Assembly: GCA_963920765.1 (NCBI GenBank)
Contig: OY987244.1
Location: forward strand, 23,478,358-23,542,357
Direction of reading: 5' to 3'
Length of the DNA stretch: 64,000 nt
Source: Ulota crispa
Taxonomy: Eukaryota; Streptophyta; Bryopsida; Orthotrichales; Orthotrichaceae
Shown here: piece after piece, positions 11,206 through 23,840 of the stretch
Layout of the letters: the number at the start of each line of letters is the position of its first letter
How positions within the stretch are numbered: the stretch's first letter is position 1
Program-made: the position numbers and the translations under genes
The notes under the pieces: model-generated
Databases searched by the model: none
Told to the model about the DNA's origin: nothing
What the model saw: only the letters and a program-made list of their open reading frames with translations

Positions 11206-11849
11206 CTTTCACGATGTGCATAATTAGCTTAATTTGTTCATTTATGACAATACATGAATTAGAGAGACGTGGTATAGCAACACCTCAGATTATAAGTAAC
11301 TGAGTGCTGAACTAATTTTGAATGGGTGAGATTGTAAGGCTCAGGTAAATATTTTTGGAGGCAAGATACCTTCTAAGTTTCCATTTATACGTCTGTGTAA
11401 GTGTGTATGACTAATCATTTGTGACCAGTGCTACAGTATATGATGGTTTAGTGTTGTGCTGGCATGGGGAATTCGGAGGTAGTGCTTGATTTAAGCTTTT
11501 GACTTGATGTACTGTATCCCTTGTTATGTCTCTGATTCCTAAATTTTGGTGAGACCCAATCACCCAAATGGTACTTATGTTCTTATTAGAATGATAATAT
11601 TGATACTTGTGCATGCTTTGCTAAAAAAATAATCTGGGGATCTTTGGCAACGGATTCCTTAATTATCATCTGATGAAATTACTAAACAAGTAGGAAAGAT
11701 TGGGACGGTATAGTGTGTTGGATGGATGAGATACCTTTGGATTAAGAGTTGGCTTTTTCAAGGTTTAGATGAGCATGTATATGGCTATGTGCTTACAATA
11801 AGATTGGGGATATCAATTTTCAAGTACTTCAAGATGGTAGCAACTATCA

Positions 11850-12122
11850 TCTATACTACTAAGTGGGAGGCACTCACTCCACGCCTTTTTCTAGAATCTT
11901 TTAGAACTTTTAAACTAAGGAAGGTCAACAATCCTTGGAAAACCTCACATTAAGGTTGTTAATCTTCCCTTATTCAAATTCTTGAGCTTCCTTCATACAG
12001 ATCTTTGAGCTTTCTTCATACAGATCCTTGAGCTTCCTTCATACAAACCTTTGAGCTTCCTTCATAAAAATTGATTGATGTTTTTCTCAAGAGGAGAAGA
12101 AACACCAAAAACTATCTATCTA
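11850..12122 (+). mobile_element. Helitron-like 5' end, truncated
   Basis: It begins TCTATACTACTAAGTGGGAG directly after an A, fitting the plant Helitron 5' consensus TCTMTAYTA and insertion between A and T. The subterminal region carries TTCTAGAA motifs shared with the second copy. No 3' hairpin of its own is seen before the next Helitron-like start at 12123, so it is probably truncated. Confidence 0.45.
11976..12067. repeat. Tandem repeat, 23-bp unit, four copies
   Basis: The unit is approximately CTTGAGCTTCCTTCATACAG plus three bases, repeated four times with a few substitutions. It lies within the truncated Helitron-like segment. Internal minisatellites are common in Helitrons. Confidence 0.85.
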
Positions 12123-12609
12123 TCTATACCACTAAGTGGGAGGATTTCCTTGAGTGTGCTCTTTTCTAGAACCTTCTAGAAATTTTTATTGTAAGTTGAA
12201 GCAACAAAGGACGCGCAAGATATAGAACACCAAGTGTCCTCCAATCATATCAATTTCCAAAATGTTCTAGAACTTTTTGGTGGAAGTTGAAACAATAAGC
12301 CATGCTCCATAAATAAAACATCAAACGCCTTCCAACCATGTGCTAGAAATTTAATAAAATGCCAAACGCCTCCTAGCAAAATATTAAAAAGTAGCATTGT
12401 GATGAAGCCATGCCATTGGTTTTTTTTTGTCTCACCAAAATGATGGTGTATGAGCGTTACATTGTAGACCAATTGTGAAATTGATTTTTGTACAATACAT
12501 CTAAATTGAATTCTAGACCAATTAAATTGAGATATCAATTCTTTGTAAAGTTGAAAGTTACATTACCCATACATGTCCAACTCACGCAAAGCGTGTGCAT
12601 GTATACTTG
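12123..12609 (+). mobile_element. Small non-autonomous Helitron-like element
   Basis: The 5' end is TCTATACCACTAAGTGGGAG after an A. At 12583-12595 a short hairpin CACGC-AAA-GCGTG sits inside a wider ATACATG/CATGTAT stem, and ten bases later CTTGT appears where CTRR-T is expected. The one-base departure lowers confidence. TTCTAGAAC motifs recur inside (near 12168 and 12266). No Rep/helicase coding. Confidence 0.45.
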
Positions 12610-14775
12610 TGTCACTATAATTGTGACTCACTTTTCTTTGCATTCAATCCTTCATGACTTTTGGGCATTACACTTGAACTATGGTCAACCTCCTATACAC
12701 TAGGTGCATTGTGGCTTTGTGAAGTGAAATGGCAATCAACATAGAACTTGGTGGTTGATTTATTATACATTTTTTAAAATTACATTTAGATAAAATAAAT
12801 TTGAGACATACACTTGAAAATTATTTATCTTATAAACCTCTAAAAAATTCCCAGGAATATTTGAAGGGCATTTCGTTTAGAACAACAAGGAAAAAACAAA
12901 AATATATTGTACATTTAATCTAGTCCTAGTTGAATGAAGGAGCAATTGTACATGTTGCTTTCAGTCCTTTGAAGATTGTATTCATTTAATTAGAATTGTT
13001 TTTGAAACTACGTATTATATCTCAAAACTCCTTTACCAGATGTCCAGATTCAAGGTCACTTGCATATGTAAAAAGATGTACAACAAGAAACTCCAACACG
13101 TGTTTTTTGAAAAATAAAAAGATAAATTTGTCATGTATAACATCTTCTATGTAAAAATGTTACAATGTGACTATTTTTAAAACCAATCAAATTCAACATC
13201 GCACATTTGGTTTGATTATTCATATCCAAAACCTTTCATTTTTTTTATCTCAATAAGTGATTTAAGTATAAATATACTTTTTTGAAAACCGTAATGTAAT
13301 TTGTATTTGTCACACATTGTGACCAATCTCTCTTTGCCTTCCAAAGATGTCACTTCCAAAAACTTCACAAGCCTTATTTATTTATATGGAGATGATATAT
13401 TTACAAATTTTTATTATGTTTGGTCAATTTTATGATGTAGAAGTTAGAACACACTAATAAAAAGTAAACTTTGGCTTGCTATAATAAGATTCTTGATATT
13501 GATTATCACACCAAAAGTTATGTATTGAAACACAAAGTAAACTATATTGATTTAGCAAAGAGTCTACAATGCTTTTTTCAAACTGGAGTGTACAAATAAT
13601 TTCAAGTAGTTACACATGACAATCATTTCTCAAAAAGTTATTAGAAACTATTTGATAGCATGAAATTTTAGTTCTGTTTAAAACTTTCATAAAGTTATAA
13701 GGAATCAAAATTATTGAGGTAATTGAAAATTGAATTGAAATTTATACCAGCAATTATATTTTATTCCATTTTTCAGAATTTTAAAATAAATGCAATTGCT
13801 ATTTTCGCCATACTAGTTAAATGTTATCCAATATAAACACATACATTTATTTATGAATGTAAGTCACTAAAAAACGGTTTTGTAAAATACGAAATTGGCC
13901 AATTATACGACAAACTAAGCCAACATGAAGAATATTTTTTGTAATTTTTTGAATCACTATTCCTGTATATAATCACACAAGACTAAACTACAAACGTAAT
14001 AATTAGAGTCATGAAAATTTATTTATATGGTTACATAAAGAGATGCTTATACGTAAATATTAAAACAACAATGTTTCAATTAATAACAAGGACGAACATC
14101 CTTAAAAAGAAAATATTGAAGAAGATCACTACCTATACTATTGAGCTATTTATTTGGTGAAATTGCCAAACATTCAAACATTGTCATGGACACATTTGTC
14201 CTTACAATTTATGAAGAGAAGTATCAAAGTTTGGTAACAAAAAATTTATATATGCAGCAATCAAATGTCTTATTGGAGAGGTTGTTTTAAGTTCATTTTT
14301 TTACTAAATGCCACATTTAACTAAACATGGTTTATCCAAAATTCATAAGCAATATTCCAAAAACTACTTTAATATGCAAAACATTAGGAGTCTAGGAAGT
14401 ATGTGGAAAACATTGGAAGACACTTTCAAAACATCAAGAGATATGTCTGAATTAAAAAACATGCAAAAATTTAAAAGATATATGTGTAAAATGTTGAGAA
14501 ATCATTAACGTTCTTGGACATAACCACATGAATAATCCATAAGTACTTGAATATGCCATCTAAGTGAGAATGAATATGAATTGAGTTCTTATTTTTTTAT
14601 TTGGTTTTAAGAACAATCTCATACTTTTGGGCTTACATATTTTTTTCAATTAACCCGTAAGCACCGGGGTGGTCACAGTGCTTGCTCCCGTACATTGTTT
14701 AAAGTGAACAAGGACATCTACACTGGTGCCCACACATCAAAATATTATTTAAAAAGGTGCAAAAGTCAATAGTGC
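12610..14775. other. Long AT-rich intergenic stretch, nothing recognised
   Basis: About 2.2 kb with no gene, no paired terminal repeats that I could find and no coding-like segment. The open frame near 14308-14508 is lysine-rich and unremarkable. Confidence 0.45.
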
Positions 14776-14779
14776 ATAG

Positions 14780-15077
14780 AACATCACATTCATTAAAATG
14801 GAAGATTGGGTACCTCTCAAAATAACCATGTTGATCTTGAACTAAATCGGCAATTTTCATTAAAAGTAGAGTTTTCAACTAAATTGACATAAAACCTTCT
14901 AATTTTAAGTCACTTTTGAAAGGTTTTACATAGAACCTTCTAATTTTAGGTCAATTTGAAAGGTTTTGTAGCAATTTAGCTCAACTCAAGCTAAATTGCA
15001 ATAAAACCTTTCATCAAATTTCTTTTCAACTACCTCTCAATTCAGTGGAAATCTCCCATTTTAATGAATATGGTATT
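14780..15077. mobile_element. Family D miniature element with ATAG duplication
   Basis: The ends are AACATCACATTCATTAAAAT and inverted AATACCATATTCATTAAAAT. ATAG is present at 14776-14779 and 15078-15081. The interior matches 5697-5955 in reverse orientation, including the inner repeat AAAACCTTCTAATTTTA. Confidence 0.8.
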
Positions 15078-15317
15078 ATAGTGCCCTCATGAAGATTATA
15101 GTAAAGAATACTTGGGACATAACACAGTGATTTTGAAATTTCTCACAATTTAGGTTACCTAAAAATATGAGTACAATTAATGAGGTAAATATTTGCATTC
15201 TATGAGGGTCTATGTGTTTATGATCACTTCTTAAAAAAATGAGATTAAAAATTGCTTTCCTGCACTCAAAGTGATTTTTTAATGCCCAAGGAACAAATTG
15301 TCCCCTATGGCAATTAA

Positions 15318-15564
15318 CCCTTGAACAATTGAGGCTAAGCAACCCTTTGCGACTAGTACAATATGGGATATTTTTCTTGTATTTGGAGTGCATCCACACC
15401 TTTCTTATATTTGAGATCAACAAAGAAGTTAGAACACAGATCAATGTTGTTCTAGTGAGCTAGTCAAGATCCCAAATTAAAACTTTTTGTTGGTAGCAAA
15501 TGCCAATTATACAGCAACTTACATACTATGTATTATAGTAGCCGGGTGCTCAAGTCCTTTAAGG
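15318..15564. mobile_element. TTAA-flanked short element (family A)
   Basis: TTAA at 15314-15317 is followed by CCCTTGAACAATTGAGG. The right end reads CAAGTCCTTTAAGG before TTAA 15565-15568. The interior shares long tracts with 3898-4129. The terminal repeats are imperfect. Confidence 0.6.
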
Positions 15565-15575
15565 TTAAGGGTTAA

Positions 15576-15887
15576 CCCTTTAAGGACAGATGGATCATTG
15601 TGGCTTGCCTTGCCTGTAGCATTCTATAGTGTTTTGCACATGGGCACTAGTAGTATTGCTTCAAAAGTTAGAAAAGTCAACAATGCATGGTGCCCTCATG
15701 AAAATTGCAAGAAGGACAGCTTGGAAACTAACACCATATTTCTAAATCTTACCATAATTTGGGTTACAAAAAAAATGAATACATCTGAAGAGATAATTTT
15801 TTGTCTTCCATGATGAATCATGTGTTTATGGTCACTTCTGAAAAAAAACCAGATGAAAAACAACTTTTCCTCCTCGACGTTTAGGGG
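15576..15887. mobile_element. TTAA-flanked element next to another (family A)
   Basis: It starts CCCTTTAAGGACAGATG after TTAA 15572-15575 and ends CGTTTAGGGG before TTAA 15888-15891. Only GGG separates the TTAA of this element from that of the preceding one, giving the TTAAGGGTTAA junction also seen at 37575-37585. It is the last element before the GC-richer NPF upstream region. Confidence 0.55.
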
Positions 15888-15891
15888 TTAA

Positions 15892-17414
15892 GAAGCGACC
15901 GGCGTTAGAGGCCTCTATGGTAACAGTTACTAGAGTAGACGAATTTCGACTGTTCACTTTGGGTCATACAGTTAACGGATTGCTGTAATTAACTTAAAGA
16001 ACTGATTAATTTAAATAAACCAAATTAAGCACCGGATTAAGCCGGGCCATGCAGTACTAAGCAGTGACCGTATTAAGCTAAGCCGGCGGAGCCTTGGAAA
16101 TGGCGGGGACCGGTTGATTTGATTGAAACCGATTATCAAGACGATGATGGCAATGGCGATGGCGGGGGTGACAATGAGAGAGAGCAGAGGGGCACACACA
16201 GAACGCGCGAGGGTGAGAGGTGCGGCGGTGACTGAGCGGTGGTGCTTGCTTTGCTTGGAGAGAGGGGGGGATTCATGGTGTGCAAGCTGGTGGTACAACT
16301 CCTGCACTTGTTGTAGAGATACAAGGCATGCTGCACTCTGCAGGAGTTGTATAGTAACTCATTACATGGTTGAGGGAAGAGAGGTACTGCCAGCGGCTGT
16401 TTTTAATGCCGCCAGACGACGGGGTTCAGCTGTCGGGACAATCAAGCGGTGGTGGGGGCAAGACAACTGCAGGCGCCACGGACTGGACAGAGCAAGCCAC
16501 GAGTACGCCCGGATCTCGTGATGAAGCGCGCGCGCACTGCTGCTGCAACCACCGCAGTGCGAAATTAACAGCGCCACCCTGCTGCAAGGCCCTTGCCTCC
16601 TGCATTGCACTTGCACTGTGCGTGATTGAGCAGTTTTACGCACACTTTTGACTTCTCCATGAAGTCATAGTATGTATTTTTACCTTCCACCGATTGGCCA
16701 TGGAGGACATGGTGGTGGCCATACAGAGGACTGTCGTCGTCTACTGTAGAGTCGTAGCGTAAGACAGAGTAACGGGCGCTCGATCGTAGCTGGTCCCGTC
16801 CAAAATTTCACACAATTAACGGTCCGCTCACATTGTATGGAACGGAACGGCCAGCCTACAGACCGTGAGAGACGCGCCTTGGTTGCGTTCTTTGATGCGT
16901 GGATCTCTGTGAAATTTTTATAATTGGTTGATATTTTTCTTTTTGAGCCTGCGATGTCATAACACTTTGACTCAATTCAATTCGCCACTTGCGGCTCGCC
17001 GTTGCGGGGGGCCACTGTTGCGTTGCCACGCTCCTGTGCATACGTGCTTGTTTTGTGTTGCCTTGGGGAGGGCCCCTCCATTCTGAGCCGTGAGGATTTA
17101 TAGTACTCCGGGAGCGCTGCCTATCTCAATCATCTTTTGAGCTGCCAGGCGCAGCACTCCCGCCAAGGCTTGTTGTTATAATTCGCCAGGTCTGATTGAA
17201 ATCAATGTCTTCGTGGTAGAATTTCGGTTCGAGATGGTTTGGTGCTGCTGAATTTGAACGAAATGCAGTAAGAATGATGTTCGTTTCTGAGCATCGTGGA
17301 TCAATGATCAGTGAATTGCATGACTTTCTGGTCGACAAGCTTTGGAAAAAATTTGTATGATTGTTGTTGAAACTGGCTGGTTTGTGGCTTTTTGACAGGT
17401 ACGAAGCGGTAAAC
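15892..17414 (+). promoter_or_regulatory. GC-richer upstream and 5' untranslated region of the NPF gene
   Basis: Base composition changes sharply at about 15.89 kb from AT-rich to mixed or GC-rich, as expected for a promoter and leader. Several overlapping open frames around 16.1-16.65 kb on both strands have biased, low-complexity composition and no motif, so I do not call them genes. A splice-acceptor-like TTTTTGACAG (17389-17398) just upstream of the start codon suggests a leader intron. No specific binding site is claimed. Confidence 0.4.
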
Positions 17415-20400
17415 ATGGCGCTTGTAGAGCAAACAAGTGACGCAGAGCTGGCAATGTTGAAGGAACTTGCGCTTGTGGTTTACACTACGGAAAGTTCAGA
17501 TAGCCGAGAGCTGCAAGTTAGAGACGACATGATCGACGACATCACTGTTGCGGATGGAGCTGTGGATGTCCGTGGACGCCCGTCGATCAAGTATAGAACA
17601 GGAAATTGGAAGGCGTGTTGGCCAATATTCGGTTGGTTTCACTTTTCCTCTGACTGTGCTGTAGGTTGATGATAGTTTGAGAACACTGGCCAGCGGTCCA
17701 GCAGTAACATCTGCATGTCGAACATTTCCTATTTGGTCCATGACAATACATGCTAGATCTGGTAGCAGTCGCTGAATTTTCTACGATTAATGTTTAACAC
17801 TTTTATGATCTCCAGACCGAACATGAAAAATTCAAGAATGACGTGACAAACTAACGAGGCACTACACATAAGAGCCTAATATTCTGTAAATGCCTAATTA
17901 CGTCTCTCTGGAGACGGCAGTAGATATTATGCATGCTTAAACTGAGGTTTTAATGAGTAATTTTAGCCATTATCTAATTAAGCACCTCGTACATAATATT
18001 ATTTGAAACTAAATGATGCGATTCTGCATGTAAATATCTGCAGGATGCGAAGTGTGTGAGAGAATCGCCTTCTATGCCATCTCATCCAACTTAGTCATTT
18101 ACCTTACAAGAGTTCTACGTGAGGATATATCAGTTTCCGCAAGGAATGTCAACAATTGGTCTGGAACTACATTCATGACTCCACTTATTGGAGCCTTCAT
18201 TGCGGATGCTTATCTTGGGCGCTACCTGACGCTCGGGACATTCTTGTGCGGATATTTCTTGGTAAGAGAGATTATCCAACCCGGTACATTATAGACGCAC
18301 TTTAAGAATCATCTGCTCCTTTTGTATTGGTAGATGATGCACGATAATGTATTTAACCTACTAGTGCAGGTTACCCAACAGTGTCAGTCTTTGAACTGGT
18401 AATTAAGTATGGCAATTGTCACGTTTTTTCTAAGTTTTAAATTCCAACAAAATCGACACGATTAGAATGTCGCCGCGCCTGTTTCGTCAATCAAAATTTA
18501 ATATCTCACTGAATTTTAGAGAATTGTGATAATGCTTGGATATTAATCATAGTATCGGTGGGATTTTAGCTTAACATGCTTCCCTGGGAATGATCGCTTG
18601 CAGGCTTTGACCTTTGTTACAATGTCGGTAACAGTTCCAGCATTAAAGCCTCCAGATTGTAAGGGGGTAGGATCAGGCCCAAACAACATTTGTCCACGAG
18701 CGACGAAATCTCAAATTGGATTCTTCTACTTTGCCCTCTACCTGATGGCCATGGGCGCCGGAGGAATCAAATCCTGTGTGACCGCTTTTGCAGGTGATCA
18801 GTTTGATACCACTGATCCAGTTGAAGCGAAACGCAAAATGTCATTTCCGAACTGGTGGTTTGTGAGCATCAGCTTTGGCACAATGCTTTCAGTAAGCCTC
18901 CTAGTTTACACGCAAGACACCATTGGTTGGTCCTGGGGCTATGGTATCCCTACAGGCATCGCTGGCTTGGCTACTCTGTCTTATTTCATCTGCACACCTC
19001 TGTACAGAACACACCATGTCCGTGGGGGAAGTCCCTTCACGCGTGTCGCACAAGTTCTAGTATCTGCTGCCCGTAATTGGAAGGTCTCCGTACCCTCCAA
19101 TCCGGAGCTGCTGTATGAACTCGACGATAAGGAAGCTTTAACTCAGGCTGCCAGCAACCTACTCCCGCATACTCCTGGCCTTCGGTAAGTTTCTGCTACT
19201 ATCTGCTCCCAAGGTTGCCAATTACTAACTAAACCATCATTTTCGAAGAATTAGCGGGAGTTTAAAACATAGGCATTTTTTTCAATTGCAAATTGGAGAC
19301 CGTCAACTTTAAATCTGGCTGTACTAATTTATAGAGCTTCTTGCAGTTGGACGTCACAATTGTGCCGTTCTGGGCCGAGCGAAAATAACGAAACTGACAC
19401 TTGAACAAAGTAACCGAGTGCCATGTAATTTTGTCACAAGCATGGTATTCTTAAATTAGAAGTGTTTGAAACACTTCTGTCCGATGAGTATACAGATCCA
19501 TTGCTCTATAGAATTACACGTAAAAATCTTCTAACAGGGTCAAGTGTTAACAACCTAATGCTCACATATACTGCTTGAAATCTATGGCGCTGTTTCGTTA
19601 GGGAGACTATGTACTGCTAGGATAACAACAGTGTTAATAGAGTGTAAAGGTTGATCTATTGATATGCTTTTGGTTCTGCCAGAGGCAAGTCAGAAAATTC
19701 TGTCTGCTTAGGGAAAAAACGGAAATATAAAAATCGTCGCACAAGATTCACTGATATCAATAGCAACAGAAACTTTGCCGTGATTGGATTTTGTATAACT
19801 GGTATCCTATTCATACACTGATGTTTCATTTGACTTTGCAGATTTTTTGACAAGGCTGCTACTGTTGTTATGGAACGCAAAGGAGAGTTTAAATTTGAAG
19901 AAGTAAAGAAGCCTGATCCTTGGGGGCTATGCACAGTGACGCAAGTTGAGGAGGTCAAACTGCTGAGTCGAATGCTTCCTATTTGGGTGACAAACCTAAT
20001 GTTTTCCGCCGTGTTCGCTCAAGTTGGTACCCTGTTTTTGAACCAGGGTACCACGCTGAACAGGCAGATGGGGCCGAATTTCGAAATTCCAGCAGCCTCA
20101 ATGCCCCTCTTCGTCACTCTAAGTATCTGTATATTTCTACCTCTGTACGATAAATTTTTTGTTCCTGCCGTTCGACGAATTACAGGAGATAAACGCGGTT
20201 TGACAATGCTACAGAGAATTGGTGTTGGGCAAGTTATATCGACACTCTCAATCACAGTCGCTGCTTTTGTAGAAATGCGCCGATTGCGCCTTGCGCATTC
20301 TCTCGGCGCAGAGCAAACCATTCCTCTCCCCATGTCCATTTTTTGGCTCTTGCCGCAGTATATGCTGACGGGGATCTGCGAAGTGTTCCTCTCAGTAGGC

Positions 20401-20796
20401 CAAATGGAGTTTTTCTTGGACCAGGCTCCCGAGTCTATGCGCAGCCTGGGCAACGCGTTATACCTAAGCACAGTGGCAGTGGGAAGCTTTCTTAGTAGTC
20501 TTTTGGTTTCCATCGTTACGAACATCACTTATGATTCGAATGGAGGCTGGATTGGGAACAACTTGAACGAAAGCCACATGGATTACTTCTACTGGCTTCT
20601 TTCAGGTTTGAGCCTTCTCAATCTTGCTGTCTATATATTTTTTGCTCGGCGATATGCCTACAAAGGCAGCACGAAATCAGGTGTCTGCAGGAGGTCACCT
20701 GAATCACCGAGTTCGGACTCAAGCGGTGCTCTCCAGCCCAATTGTCTGGTAGGTTCTAATGCCATTGCACCACTGAGATACAAGGAGCTCATGTGA
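17415..20796 (+). CDS. NPF (NRT1/PTR family) proton-coupled transporter
   Basis: Four exons join in phase: 17415-17631, 18044-18261, 18604-19184 and 19842-20796, all with GT-AG introns, giving 656 codons. The family consists of 12-helix plasma or vacuolar membrane proteins importing nitrate, di/tripeptides, hormones or other solutes with protons. Seen: DGAVDVRGRPSIKYRTGNWK before helix 1; the E-x-x-E-R proton-coupling motif as EVCER (residues about 75-79); TPLIGAFIADAYLGRY; GAGGIKSCVTAFAGDQFD; a hydrophilic central loop ending WGLCTVTQVEEVKLL; and conserved C-terminal helices (YMLTGICEVFL, LDQAPESMRSLGNAL, DYFYWLLSG). The ATG at 17415 is chosen because it follows the likely leader acceptor. 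The protein is longer than the usual 550-620 residues, partly from a roughly 55-residue N-terminal extension and a serine-rich tail. Sequence around TGNWKAC and the VTQVEE loop is most like the NPF8/NPF5 branch; the substrate cannot be read from it. No lesions were found. Confidence 0.93.
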
Positions 20797-21790
20797 GATG
20801 TGACGTCGTTGATACATCAATATTTCTATGATTAGGTATGTTGAGGCTCCTTAAAATTCTGATGCTAGCTCATTTTTCCGAGCTGCAAGGTATTGGCAAG
20901 AGTTGATATTGTACTATTAAAGTTAGGGCCCAGTGACCTCTACTCCTTCAAAATGTAATCTGTGTTTTCAGGACTGGATACATTGTTATCAAGGTCCTGA
21001 TCAAACTCCTAGATTGTGGGGTTGACGAGTTGAGATAGTCAGATGTAGAAGGCTATTATTGGCGTCTCCTAGCCTGGTGTAGAGTTCATCAATAAGCATT
21101 TCAAATGTCGGAATTCATTTATTCATGTTTCCACTTTACTTGGAGTCTTGGAGATACCTTTTCCCATCCTCTGCTTAATGCAACAATGCTTGAGCATATT
21201 GCAATTAATCTGATGCAACCCTGATGAGGTGCGGTAAACCAGATTGTCGTAAACATGCATGTCCATTCTGTTTGCGAAGGTGTGTTGTCTTTCGCATATG
21301 ATTATTTCTGTGTGCTACTTTCTGTTAAAGATATCTATTTTTGGTTGGATGTAATGCCAAATATTTGTGATGAAGTTGTTCACACTTTTCACTTGATTGC
21401 TCTTATAACAGTTTTAGTCTTTAGAACGGACTAACTTGAATGACAAAGCTGTTAGGTTGCAGTACAGCGTCAGACACAAAAGCGTGCTTGGTGTGCGCTT
21501 CCCACCAGCCAGTACTTGAGATGAGCGGATCATCAGGCTGCTGTGTCTGCAGAGAGGAGCGAGAATCACACAAGCTGAGAATGACGTTCTCATATTCCTT
21601 GCTGTCTGAGACTGCATGTATTGTTGTGGAACTTGCGGTTGTTATTGCACCATCAATATCAAGGGATTCTACTCTTGAATTGCAGAAAAGTCCCATGATT
21701 ACTTGTCACTTGTTTTCAAACGGAGTACAATGAGTACCATACCCACATAGCAGGTTCCTCCCAGTGCTTGGGGAGACTTTTGAGCTTCAG
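20797..21790. other. NPF 3' untranslated and downstream region
   Basis: Sequence just after the stop is T-rich and compatible with a plant 3' untranslated region. Overlapping open frames near 21.4-21.73 kb on both strands have no recognisable motif. No paired element ends seen. Confidence 0.4.
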
Positions 21791-21792
21791 TA

Positions 21793-22088
21793 CACCAAAT
21801 AGTTCATTTAGGTTGCCCTCTACTAATTTCTCGACATTTCACTCTATTTCAATATTTATCAAGGTTACAGTAACTTTTGTCAATGATTAATGTGATAAAC
21901 AATGGAGGAAGCAAGTAGAGGTTGGGCGCAGCCACAAGTGTCAAAGTTAAGGAGCAGGGCAAGTGGAACTTTAGACAAAATTAGGAATCAATGTAACATA
22001 TAGAGAGTTGCATGCCCCACTAGATGGCTAAGGGTGAATCATGGGGTAACTTTGTCAAGGTAAGGCAACCTAAATGCTTTATTTGATG
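21793..22088. mobile_element. TA-flanked miniature element (family E)
   Basis: The left end CACCAAATAGTTCATTTAGG pairs with the inverted right end CATCAAATAAAGCATTTAGG. TA flanks both sides (21791-21792, 22089-22090). Inner tracts such as GAGTTGCATGC and ATGGGGTAACTTTG match 10270-10574. It lies about 1 kb after the NPF stop codon. Confidence 0.75.
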
Positions 22089-22090
22089 TA

Positions 22091-23379
22091 ATTTAAAAAC
22101 TGCATTTCCCATTTCCAGCCGGATTTTCACAAGCAACACCAAATATTTACTATATTGACCTTATGAATGTATGTGTATGTATCACAGGTATGCATGTGTG
22201 TATACATGTATATTTGAACATCTTGCCAGGTATTTTCTGATAGTTACAAGGTTTAACAAAAAAATTGCATTTTAATTGGTTAATCATACATCAATTTTGT
22301 CAATTATTATGTTTGATAATTGTTGACAACTTTTGAAATAAATTGATCCACACTTCCAATAACAAAGCAATTATTATGATACTGAAAATTTATTACATTG
22401 TAATATTGTATACTGAATTCTTCTCAATAACCTATCTCTTAACATCAAAGAAATTAGGGTTGTCAAATGGACGTCATTTGAGAAAACACAGTTCAAATGG
22501 GCGTTGGAGATGTTCGATTTTGCATGCCCAACATTCAAGGGGGTAAATTTCTTTTATGTCTCCAAAAATCTAATTGTTGTAATTTTATTTTACTTATTAG
22601 CAGACAATCAATTTGCCATTTGGACCAAAATCAGATGCCATTTGATTTTGGAAAATTGGAAAAATAGAGGGACCATTTTGTATTCCACCTTAATTTGTAC
22701 ATCAATCAATATAGGCTTAGCCATTGCTCAAAAGTTGTAATTATTGAAGTTCTTGGAGATACTTCACTATTTTATGAAAGTTCAAGAATGTACTGTATTT
22801 CCCAACTTACTTAATATGGTGTTATGAAAAGTTGCACATAGCAAATTTCAAACTTAATTTGGCAGAAAATAGACAAAATGGGTTGACAACAATCAAAATG
22901 TTTTGGATGGCAAATGAAACTAGGCGAACAGTGGAGGAAATCAACAAACAAGTAAATAGAATTGGACAAACAATGGACTAAATATGTAAATACTTGCAAT
23001 TTTACCCTCCTAACGTAAAACAAACCCAATATGTTGATGTCATAGGACATTTGCAGATTGTTGGATGTGATTAATTTGTTGGTTTAGGCAAACATTGAAT
23101 GACGGTCATAGTTGAACATGATAATTTATCTTCACGTATTATAATTTTGCCATAGAGAAGTATCAAGGTGAAAAGCTCTCCTTAGAATTTTCTGATTTCA
23201 AAAGCAATATTTGATATGATTGCACATGTCAAAAGTGCAATACAATAGCTATAGGTAAATAGACATTCCAAATTTTGACATGAAATTAAGTTTCTCAAAG
23301 AAATGACATTACAAATTTGGATTCATGGTGAATTTTATATGTGTTGAGAATTTATTGGACATCCAGACTCAATTATTAG
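22091..23379. other. AT-rich intergenic stretch
   Basis: No gene is recognised. A sequence like a family D right end (TTAATATGGTGTT, near 22811-22823) has no left partner within range, so it is not annotated as an element. Confidence 0.4.
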
Positions 23380-23699
23380 AAGGGAAAATTTCATGGATAC
23401 CCGGCTTGAAGTTTGCAATATTTTCATAGATACCCTTGCTTTTTCAGAAATTTCACAAATATTCTTGGACCAAAATTTTCAAGCATTTGTTTTGTTGTGC
23501 ATGTCACTTCCCTTCTTCCTTTGTGTACACACTACTTCTTTTTTGTTATGTGTGCACACAAAGGAAGAAGGGAAGTGACATGCACAACAAAATAAACACA
23601 TGAAAATTTTGGTCCAAGATTATTTGTGAAATTTCTGAAAAAGCAAGAGTATCTATGAAAATATTGCAAACTTCAAGGATATCTATGAAAATTTCCCTT
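23380..23699. mobile_element. Long-terminal-inverted-repeat miniature element (family F)
   Basis: The outer ends are AAGGGAAAATTTCATGGATA and its near-perfect inverted copy. The arms match along most of the element, including ACTTCCCTTCTTCCTTTGTG against its inverse around a short centre at about 23.54 kb, so it folds into a hairpin. A clear flanking duplication is not visible here. It is related to 51401-51714. Confidence 0.75.
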
Positions 23700-23786
23700 A
23701 TAAAAAATGGCAGTAATTTTCACATAATAATATAGCTGATATAGTACCAAGAATAATGGAAAAATATATAGAAAAACGAGATTATG

Positions 23787-23788
<2 letters not shown>

Positions 23789-23840
<52 letters not shown>
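23789..23840. repeat. AT dinucleotide microsatellite
   Basis: An uninterrupted (AT)n tract of more than 40 bases, followed by GTATAT. Confidence 0.95.

Noticed and set aside
16123-16651. Overlapping open frames of 66-132 codons on both strands
   Set aside because: They overlap in several frames, have low-complexity composition and no motif. The region is better read as promoter or leader of the NPF gene.
22811-22823. Family D-like right end TTAATATGGTGTT
   Set aside because: No matching left end or 4-bp duplication found within 500 bp upstream.
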